Assembly: GCA_030040415.1 (NCBI GenBank)
Contig: JASHTT010000672.1
Location: forward strand, 1 to 5,053
Reading direction: 5' to 3'
DNA from: Streptosporangiaceae bacterium
Lineage (GTDB): Bacteria > Actinomycetota > Actinomycetes > Streptosporangiales > Streptosporangiaceae
Length of the DNA: 5,053 nt
The notes beneath the pieces were generated by a model. The model saw only the letters and a program-made list of their open reading frames with translations. It was not told the origin of the DNA and ran no database searches. Made by a program: the position numbers and the translations under genes. Shown in pieces: positions 1 to 4,382 of this stretch (position 1 is its first letter; every line of letters starts with the position of its first letter).

Positions 1-554
1 CCGGTGAGGTGGTCGTTCACGATGCCGCAGGCCTGCATCGTGGCGTACGCGGTGACAGGGCCGGTGAACCTGAAGCCATGGCGGCGCAACTCCTTCGAGA
101 GCGCTGCCGACGCGGTGGTCTGAGCGGGCACGTCAGCCATCGTGACCGGGCCCTTGCCGCCTTCGGTCGCGTATCGCCAGGCCAGTGCCGCGAGCCCGGC
201 GGGCAACTCGAGCGCCGCCCGCGCATTGGCCACAGCCGCCTCGATCTTCGCCCTGTTCCGCACGATGCCGGGATCGGCCAGCAGCCGCTCGATGTCGGCC
301 GGGCCGAAGGCGGCAACCGTGGCGATGTCGAAGCCGCGGAACGCGGCCCGGAAGTTCTCCCGCTTGCGCAGGATGATCAGCCAGGACAGCCCGGACTGGA
401 ACGCCTCGAGGCAGAGCCGCTCGAACAATCCGGCGTCGTCGCGCACCGGCCTGCCCCACTCGTCGTCGTGATAGCCGATGTACTCCGGCGCGCTCACTGC
501 CCACGGGCAGCGCAGCAGCCCGTCTGGGCCCACGGCCGGCTTGCCGTCGGTCAT
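1..554 (-). CDS. tag: DNA-3-methyladenine glycosylase I, 3' end cut by the window
   Basis: Base-excision-repair enzyme that removes 3-methyladenine from alkylated DNA in the cytoplasm. The ATG is at 554-552, and 184 codons lie in the window before it runs off the left edge. The protein aligns with E. coli Tag (recalled sequence) at a constant offset of 12 over its N-terminal part. Cys16 and His29 (in YHDDEWG) match zinc ligands Cys4 and His17. Glu50 in CLEAFQSGLSW matches the base-recognition Glu38. His182 in GIVNDH matches the third ligand His175. The fourth ligand, a Cys four residues later in E. coli, would lie just outside the window. The stretch LSKELRRHGFRFTG is also typical of the family. 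Its ATG overlaps the TGA of the upstream gene (ATGA at 554-551) and there is no strong Shine-Dalgarno, so translation is probably coupled. Family length is about 190-200 residues, so only the extreme C terminus is missing. Confidence 0.96.
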   Translation of the reverse strand, partial: MTDGKPAVGPDGLLRCPWAVSAPEYIGYHDDEWGRPVRDDAGLFERLCLEAFQSGLSWLIILRKRENFRAAFRGFDIATVAAFGPADIERLLADPGIVRNRAKIEAAVANARAALELPAGLAALAWRYATEGGKGPVTMADVPAQTTASAALSKELRRHGFRFTGPVTAYATMQACGIVNDHLT

Positions 555-961
555 CGCTCGCCCGCGGCGGTGCCGCCAGCGTGCGCAGCGCTGCCAGGCG
601 ACGGCTCTGGCTCCGGCGGCGATCCGGGCTCCGGCAGCGATCCTGGGGTCAGCTCATCCTGCGATGATCCGGGTGCCCGCTCGGGCTGGAGCTCGGCAAG
701 CCGGCGGCGCAGCCAGGCGATCTCCTCGTCACGCTCGGCGATGTCCCGTGCCGCTATCCGGAGGGCCTGCTCGGTTGCAGCGGGCTGGTAGCCGAGCAGC
801 GCCGGGGGCGGCCGGTAGTCGGCCACGTCCGCGGCTGTCAGCAAGTCGTCCTGCGACGGCAGATCCGCGCGGTTGCGCGCCAGTTCGCCGCCACGGCCGC
901 TGGCCACGATGATGACGCCGCCGATGATGGCGACTGCGGCGACGAGTATGGCTATCGACAC
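551..961 (-). CDS. Small membrane-anchored protein with DivIVA-like segment (similar to M. tuberculosis Rv1209 type)
   Basis: Predicted 136-residue single-pass membrane protein of unknown function. From the GTG at 961-959, a hydrophobic helix spans about residues 2-21 (ILVAAVAIIGGVIIVA). A short basic linker follows, then a segment with LTAADVADYRPPPALLGYQP (about 41-60) that resembles the DivIVA-domain start, where a Leu/Phe-x-x-GY-x-x-x-x-V/A-x-x-x-L pattern recurs. Residues 62-92 are charged and heptad-like (RDIAERDEEIAWLRRRLAEL), a likely short coiled coil. The tail is rich in Pro, Glu, Ser and Gly. From memory, actinobacterial relatives sit just upstream of tag, as here, and begin close to the membrane helix; this is why I prefer the GTG at 961. 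An in-frame TTG at 1000 would add 13 residues. Neither start has a clear Shine-Dalgarno. The TGA overlaps the tag ATG. A role in envelope or division organisation is inference from the DivIVA resemblance only. Confidence 0.82.
   Translation of the reverse strand: MSIAILVAAVAIIGGVIIVASGRGGELARNRADLPSQDDLLTAADVADYRPPPALLGYQPAATEQALRIAARDIAERDEEIAWLRRRLAELQPERAPGSSQDELTPGSLPEPGSPPEPEPSPGSAAHAGGTAAGER
607..642 (-). repeat. Two tandem copies of an 18-base unit inside the DivIVA-like gene
   Basis: Positions 607-624 and 625-642 are two adjacent 18-base copies that differ at two bases. Read on the minus strand in frame, they encode two six-residue Pro/Glu/Ser repeats (around SLPEPG and SPPEPE) in the low-complexity tail. 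The length is a multiple of three, so the duplication keeps the frame. It probably reflects slippage in an unconstrained tail. Confidence 0.75.
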
Positions 962-1022
962 ATTGGCAATCGTGCCACGCCCGACCCGATGGTTGCACAA
1001 AGTGAAGCGCAGGCCAGGCCGG

Positions 1023-1799
1023 TCATGTCATGTCGGCCTCGGTCAGCCGGCTGGCAGACAGGCTGTGCGCTTCCCTGATGATGCGCACGACGTCCGCCGG
1101 GTCGTCGGCCATCGTGATCAGGCCGGGATCGGCTTCGGAGATCTTCCCCTCGGCCAGCATGGTGTCGTTGATCCAGGCGAGCAGGCCCTTCCAGTACTGG
1201 GTCCCGACCAGCACAATCGGGAATCTGGTGATCTTGCCGGTCTGCACCAGCGTCACAGCCTCGAACAGCTCGTCCAGCGTGCCAAAGCCGCCCGGCAGCA
1301 CCACGAACGCCTGCGAGTACTTGACGAAGACAGTCTTGCGGACGAAGAAGTACCTGAACTCCAGCCCGATCTCGACGTACTCGTTCAGCCCCTGCTCCAG
1401 CGGAAGCTCGATGCCGAGGCCGACGGAGACGCCGCCGACGCTCGCTGCTCCCTTGTTGGCCGCCTCCATGACACCGGGACCGCCGCCCGTGATCACGGCG
1501 TAGCCCGCCCTGGCGAGCCCCGCCCCGATCTGCTCGGCGCAGGCGTACTCCGCGCCGCCAGCCAGCGACCTCGCCGAGCCAAACACCGACACTGCCTGGC
1601 CAAGCTCGGCCAGCAGGCCGAAACCTTCCACGAACTCAGCCTGTATCCGCAGCACTCGCCACGGATCGGTGTGCACCCAGTCGGTCGGCCCGCGCCAGTC
1701 GAGCAGCCGCTGGTCAGTGGTCGTTTTCGGGATGTGCTTGCCACGCAGCGTCGCAGGACCCTGGCGCCGCAGCCCGCGCCGCGGCTCGGAGAGGCTCAT
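1023..1799 (-). CDS. LOG family protein (TIGR00730 Rossmann fold), putative nucleoside-5'-monophosphate phosphoribohydrolase
   Basis: A 258-residue cytoplasmic Rossmann-fold protein. LOG-family enzymes hydrolyse nucleoside 5'-monophosphates to free base and ribose 5-phosphate; some members activate cytokinins. The signatures are clear: VSVFGSAR (71-77) at the first beta-strand, ITGGGPGVMEAANKGA (103-118), the Arg-Lys pair at 154-155 (FFVRK) and PGGFGTLDE (169-177), whose last Glu is a catalytic residue of the family. It is longer than the roughly 180-190-residue plant-type LOGs, because about 70 residues precede the core (including TDWVHTDPWRVLRIQAEFVEGF); this matches the longer actinobacterial branch. 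The ATG start has no Shine-Dalgarno, but TACGTT lies six bases before it, suggesting leaderless transcription. It follows dapD after 135 bases and precedes the DivIVA-like gene. The true substrate cannot be read from the sequence. Confidence 0.93.
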   Translation of the reverse strand: MSLSEPRRGLRRQGPATLRGKHIPKTTTDQRLLDWRGPTDWVHTDPWRVLRIQAEFVEGFGLLAELGQAVSVFGSARSLAGGAEYACAEQIGAGLARAGYAVITGGGPGVMEAANKGAASVGGVSVGLGIELPLEQGLNEYVEIGLEFRYFFVRKTVFVKYSQAFVVLPGGFGTLDELFEAVTLVQTGKITRFPIVLVGTQYWKGLLAWINDTMLAEGKISEADPGLITMADDPADVVRIIREAHSLSASRLTEADMT

Positions 1800-1805
1800 G
1801 ACCCA

Positions 1806-1811
1806 AACGTA
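1806..1811 (-). promoter_or_regulatory. Candidate -10 element for a leaderless LOG transcript
   Basis: On the minus strand, TACGTT fits the actinobacterial TANNNT -10 pattern and ends six bases before the ATG. That places the transcription start at or next to the start codon. No convincing -35 hexamer lies 16-18 bases upstream, and no Shine-Dalgarno is present. Pattern-based inference only. Confidence 0.35.
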
Positions 1812-1864
1812 GCTGTCGGCCCGACCAGTTGAGCCACCCTGCCCTGCAGCAGCCGCGCCGGTCG

Positions 1865-1892
1865 CGGCGGCACGGCTCCGCTCCGGCCGCCG
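1865..1892 (-). terminator. GC-rich hairpin between dapD and the LOG gene (possible U-less terminator)
   Basis: An inverted repeat pairs 1865-1871 (CGGCGGC) with 1886-1892 (GCCGCCG). An inner three-pair stem (1873-1875 with 1883-1885) follows a one-base bulge and closes a seven-base loop. It lies about 40 bases past the dapD stop and before the LOG start. No U tract follows on either strand, so it is at best an actinobacterial-style U-less terminator or an RNA-stability element. An alternative six-pair hairpin (1852-1857 with 1863-1868) overlaps its base, so the fold is not unique. In so GC-rich a region such stems arise easily by chance. Confidence 0.3.
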
Positions 1893-1934
1893 GTCCGCGA
1901 ACTGCAGTCGGCCCGGTGCACCACGTTCCCCGCT

Positions 1935-2792
1935 TTACTCGCTGACGCCGTGATCGCGGAGTATGTCGTTGAGCGCTGTCTTGTCATGTGTGCCGCCCGC
2001 AGCGAGCCGCCTGAGCACCAGCACGCACGCCATGCCGAACTCCCCGCCGGCGAACTTGCGTGGCCGGATGCCGCCGACGCACACCGACCAGGCGGGCACC
2101 TCGCCGGGGGGCAGTTCCTCGCCCGTCTCGACGTCGATCACGTGGGTGCTGTCGGTGAGGATCGTGCCGGCCCCGAGTACCGCACCGGTGCGCACCCTCG
2201 CCCCGTTGACGACCATGCACCGGGAGCCGACGAACGCCTCGTCTTCAACCACCACCGGTACCGCGTTGGGCGGCTCGAGCACGCCGCCGATGCCGACACC
2301 GCCAGCCAGGTGCACGTTCTTGCCAATCTGGGCACACGACCCGACGGTCGCCCACGTGTCGACCATCGTGCCCGAGTCCACGTACGCGCCGATGTTCACG
2401 AACGACGGCATCAGCACCGCGCCGGGCGCGACGAACGCTCCCCAGCGCACGATGCTGCCGGCCACCACGCGCACGCCGTCCAGCCGCGTCGTCAGCGGCA
2501 CCCGGTCGTCATACCGGAAGTCGCCGACCTGCGAAGCCACCATGGGCCGGACCCTGAACGCCAGCAGGATCGCGCGTTTGGCTCGCTCGTCCACGACGAT
2601 CTGGTCGGTGACCGGATCGGGCCACGCCACCCGAGCCTGCCCAGTGTCGATGGCATCGACGGCCGCGATGACGAGTTCGCTCGCCGTCTTGTCGGCCGGG
2701 GTGAGGTCGGCCCGCCGTTCCCACAGTTCATCGATCTGCGCAGGCAACGGGGACGGCACTGAGCCTGTCACCGGGCCGCCGGCTTCGCTCAT
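1935..2792 (-). CDS. dapD: 2,3,4,5-tetrahydropyridine-2,6-dicarboxylate N-succinyltransferase
   Basis: Succinyl-CoA-dependent acylation of tetrahydrodipicolinate, first committed step of the succinylase branch to meso-diaminopimelate and lysine; cytoplasmic, trimeric in the family. The 285-residue product has the small N-terminal helical domain ([13 protein letters not shown], about 23-34) and then a left-handed beta-helix of hexapeptide repeats ([48 protein letters not shown]). Asp145 in GTMVDTW matches catalytic Asp141 of M. bovis/E. coli numbering. The length is close to E. coli DapD (274) and the sequence is of that type, not the divergent roughly 317-residue DapD of Mycobacterium. The position of Glu189 is Met193, in [9 protein letters not shown]. 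I chose the ATG at 2792 (MSEAGG). The frame stays open upstream to 2960, but that stretch is the repeat array and has no family similarity. No Shine-Dalgarno; TAGGCT lies eight bases before the ATG. Confidence 0.95.
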   Translation of the reverse strand: [285 protein letters not shown]

Positions 2793-2800
2793 GTCGTCGC

Positions 2801-2806
2801 AGCCTA
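2801..2806 (-). promoter_or_regulatory. Candidate -10 element for a leaderless dapD transcript
   Basis: On the minus strand, TAGGCT fits TANNNT and ends eight bases before the dapD ATG at 2792. The expected -35 zone (about 2823-2830) directly abuts the repeat array at 2831, but its sequence does not match TTGACA. The gene has no Shine-Dalgarno. Pattern-based inference. Confidence 0.3.
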
Positions 2807-2830
2807 GCCGAGCGACATCCGGCCGACCGC

Positions 2831-2969
2831 GCAGGCACGGCTTGCACGCAGGCACGGCTTGCACGCAGGGACAGCTTGCACGCAGGGACAGCTTGCACGC
2901 AGGGACAGGTTCGCGCGCTGGGACAGGTTCGGGCGCTGGGACAGGTTCGCGCGCTGACACGGCTCACGC
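2831..2969. repeat. Tandem array of seven 17/18-base units plus one degenerate copy in the divergent promoter region
   Basis: Seven head-to-tail units and a degenerate eighth. Units 1 and 2 (2831-2847, 2848-2864) are identical: GCAGGCACGGCTTGCAC. Units 3 and 4 (2865-2881, 2882-2898) are identical: GCAGGGACAGCTTGCAC. Unit 5 (2899-2916) is a hybrid 18-mer, GCAGGGACAGGTTCGCGC. Units 6 (2917-2934) and 7 (2935-2952) are 18-mers, GCTGGGACAGGTTCGSGC. The last (2953-2969) is a decayed 17-mer. The shared core is G-A/T-GGSACRGSTT. Neighbouring copies are most alike, which points to stepwise duplication. The array fills most of the 212-base gap between dapD and the divergent gene at 3005. The change between 17 and 18 bases breaks any reading frame, so it is most likely non-coding: a regulator-binding array, or a slippage-prone minisatellite without function. 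The period of 17-18 bases is about 1.7 helical turns, so adjacent units do not face the same side of the DNA. Confidence 0.95.
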
Positions 2970-2991
2970 GCATTCACCCCGCCGGGCGGGG

Positions 2992-2997
2992 TAGCTT
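2992..2997 (+). promoter_or_regulatory. Candidate -10 element for a leaderless transcript of the lysozyme-like gene
   Basis: TAGCTT fits TANNNT and ends seven bases before the GTG at 3005, the spacing expected for a leaderless actinobacterial mRNA. The expected -35 zone (about 2968-2974) touches the end of the repeat array but has no good TTGACA match. Alternatively GGGCGGGG (2984-2991) could act as a poor ribosome site for the GTG at 2999. Confidence 0.35.
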
Positions 2998-3004
2998 CGT
3001 GGGC

Positions 3005-3892
3005 GTGCTGGGCGAGCGCCTGTCGGTCAGAGCCAGCAGGCGCGCTCGACGCGCCGCGGTGGCTGTCGTCGTGCTGCTTGGCCTCTTCCTCGGCTACCTT
3101 GCGATCACGCGGCATGTCGTGCCCGCCCGCCGGGCTACCACGTGCGTGGCCGACGCGCGCGACGGGTCGGGCTGGCAACTCCAGGTCAGCCAGGCAGCGA
3201 TCGCTGCCACGATCGCCGGCGTGGCCAGTCGGCGGGCCATGCCCACCAGGGCACTGACAATCGCGTACGCGGCCGCGCTGCAGGAGTCGGGCCTGGCCAA
3301 CCTGGACTACGGCACCGAGGACTCGCTCGGCGTATTTCAGCAACGACCCTCGCAGGGCTGGGGCACGCCGCGGCAGGTCGAGGACCCCGTCTACGCCTCG
3401 AACCGGTTCTTCGCCGCGCTCGCCGCCGTGCCCGGTTACCAGCACATGCGCGTCTACCAGGCCGCCCAGGCCGTCCAGCACAGCGCCGACGGCCTGGCTT
3501 ACGCGCAGTGGGCATCCGCGGGCTCGCTCCTGGCCCTCGCTTTCAGCGGCCAGCTTCCGCACGCCGTGTGGTGCTCGTACGCCACGATCCCGCGCAAGGC
3601 CAGCCTGCTCGCCGCCACCCGCCGGCTCACCGGGACATTCGGCGCGCTGACCGTACGTGCCGACGGCGACCCGGCACGCTCGGTCCAGGTCAGCAGCACG
3701 CCGCAGGGCTGGGCAGTGGCCGCCTGGCTGGTCTGCAACGCCGAAAGCTACGGGATCAGGTATGTCCGCTACGCCGGATACCAATGGCTCGCCTACACCG
3801 GCAGTGGCCTGTGGTCGAAGGAGCGAGTTCTGCCGGGCCATCGGACTACGCCGCGCTCGCCGGCCGCGGGCGATACCGTCGTGTTCGGCTGA
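3005..3892 (+). CDS. Membrane-anchored or secreted protein with lysozyme/transglycosylase-like domain, function unknown
   Basis: Predicted 295-residue envelope protein. A basic N terminus (RASRRARR) is followed by a hydrophobic helix (about 17-34), giving a signal anchor or uncleaved signal. The first domain contains ALQESGL (Glu94) and, soon after, DSLGVFQQRPSQGWG (106-120) and DPVYASNRFFAAL. This arrangement recalls the catalytic Glu and the following GL-x-Q motif of lytic-transglycosylase folds and is conserved in many actinobacterial proteins with uninformative or misleading database names. A second domain (about 218-275) contains GWAVAAWLVCNAESYGIRYVRYAGYQW, a pattern I recall at the C terminus of related actinobacterial secreted proteins. 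I infer a role at peptidoglycan, but activity is unproven. The start is GTG 3005 (with TAGCTT upstream) or GTG 2999, two codons earlier. The frame is open upstream through the array (repeated GQVRAL), which I regard as non-coding. It is divergent from dapD and 131 bases before fdxA. Confidence 0.85.
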   Translation: MLGERLSVRASRRARRAAVAVVVLLGLFLGYLAITRHVVPARRATTCVADARDGSGWQLQVSQAAIAATIAGVASRRAMPTRALTIAYAAALQESGLANLDYGTEDSLGVFQQRPSQGWGTPRQVEDPVYASNRFFAALAAVPGYQHMRVYQAAQAVQHSADGLAYAQWASAGSLLALAFSGQLPHAVWCSYATIPRKASLLAATRRLTGTFGALTVRADGDPARSVQVSSTPQGWAVAAWLVCNAESYGIRYVRYAGYQWLAYTGSGLWSKERVLPGHRTTPRSPAAGDTVVFG

Positions 3893-4011
3893 TAACCTGC
3901 CAACCCCGGGGTGGGCCTCATGCGCCTGCCCTGCGGGGACGCGATACTGGTGTAGTGCCGCGAAACTTGGATCAGCCACACCGCTGAGTGCACCAGGGCG
4001 CGGAAAGAAAG

Positions 4012-4016
4012 AGGAG
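4012..4016 (+). promoter_or_regulatory. Shine-Dalgarno of fdxA
   Basis: AGGAG within a purine-rich run (GAAAGAAAGAGGAG) ends seven bases before the GTG at 4024. It is the only canonical ribosome site in the window and decides the fdxA start against the upstream in-frame start at 3988. Confidence 0.85.
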
Positions 4017-4023
4017 CTCGGAA

Positions 4024-4350
4024 GTGACGTACATCATCACGCAACCTTGCGTCGATGTGCTCGACAAGGCGTGCATCGAGGAATGCCCGGTCGACTGCAT
4101 CTACGAAGGCGAGCGGATGCTCTACATCCACCCGGATGAGTGCGTGGACTGCGGGGCGTGCGAGCCCGTCTGCCCGGTTGAGGCCATCTTCTACGAGGAC
4201 GACGTGCCAGAGCAGTGGAAGGACTACTACAAGGTCAACGTGGAGTTCTTCAACGACCTCGGCTCGCCGGGTGGCGCGTCCAAGGTCGGCAAGATCAACA
4301 CTGATCACCCGATAGTAGCCGCGCTTCCACCGCAGGAGACGGAGCACTAG
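4024..4350 (+). CDS. fdxA: Seven-iron ferredoxin ([3Fe-4S][4Fe-4S])
   Basis: Small soluble electron carrier of 108 residues. The cysteines follow the seven-iron pattern of Azotobacter FdI with an offset of one: Cys9, Cys17 and Cys50 would bind the 3Fe-4S cluster, and Cys21, Cys40, Cys43 and Cys46 the 4Fe-4S cluster. Cys25 corresponds to the free Cys24 of FdI. The motifs CIEECPVDCIYEG and HPDECVDCGACEPVCP are near-invariant in the actinobacterial family. The C-terminal half (WKDYYKVNVEFFNDLGSPGGASKVG) is the usual extension, so the gene is full length. GTG at 4024 is chosen because of the strong Shine-Dalgarno and because MTYIITQPC is the family N terminus. dapC follows after 32 bases, a common actinobacterial pairing. 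The acceptor protein is not evident; cytochromes P450 or other oxidoreductases elsewhere are possible. High expression is suggested by the ribosome site. Confidence 0.97.
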   Translation: MTYIITQPCVDVLDKACIEECPVDCIYEGERMLYIHPDECVDCGACEPVCPVEAIFYEDDVPEQWKDYYKVNVEFFNDLGSPGGASKVGKINTDHPIVAALPPQETEH

Positions 4351-4377
4351 GCCGTGTCTGCCGAAGACATGGCCTAG
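4347..4377 (+). promoter_or_regulatory. 13-bp hairpin spanning the fdxA stop codon, just before dapC
   Basis: CTAGGCCGTGTCT (4347-4359) pairs with AGACATGGCCTAG (4365-4377) around the five-base loop GCCGA. Twelve pairs are Watson-Crick and one is G-U (4354 with 4370). That pair exists only in the plus-strand RNA (C-A on the other strand), which fits function in the fdxA-dapC transcript. The left arm includes the fdxA TAG. The right arm ends five bases before the dapC ATG and leaves no room for a free Shine-Dalgarno. No U tract follows. It could be a U-less or leaky terminator, a 3'-end stabiliser of fdxA mRNA, or a structure limiting dapC translation. Confidence 0.75.
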
Positions 4378-4382
4378 CTGCC

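Noticed and set aside
9..791. 260-codon open frame on the plus strand
   Set aside because: It is antisense to tag and the DivIVA-like gene, both well supported.
873..1832. 319-codon open frame on the plus strand
   Set aside because: It lies antisense to the LOG gene, whose Rossmann motifs are unambiguous; composition artefact.
2793..2960. N-terminal extension of DapD through the repeat array (start at 2960, EPVPAP-type repeats)
   Set aside because: The frame is open, but the extension is pure repeat translation, the 17-base units change its frame from copy to copy, and the family N terminus fits the ATG at 2792.
2831..2969. CRISPR array or plasmid-type origin iterons
   Set aside because: There are no unique spacers between units, and there is no AT-rich stretch, DnaA box or replication gene nearby.
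1963..2994. 343-codon open frame on the plus strand
   Set aside because: It is antisense to dapD and continues into the repeat array; Ser/Thr/Pro/Arg-rich with no family pattern.
2876..3004. N-terminal extension of the lysozyme-like protein with GQVRAL repeats (start at 2876)
   Set aside because: It also comes only from repeat DNA lacking stops. The basic segment and membrane helix give a normal N terminus from GTG 2999 or 3005, with a -10-like hexamer positioned for 3005.
3899..3916. Stem around CCCCGGGG as terminator of the lysozyme-like gene
   Set aside because: Only about six pairs with an internal mismatch and no U tract; too weak to call.
2804..3979. 391-codon open frame on the minus strand
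   Set aside because: It is antisense to the lysozyme-like gene and the array, has no recognisable motifs, and is a typical product of high-GC third positions.
3893..4023. Promoter for fdxA (for example GATACT at 3943-3948)
   Set aside because: No hexamer pair with acceptable -10 and -35 spacing could be found, so I do not place a promoter although one is likely in this 131-base gap.
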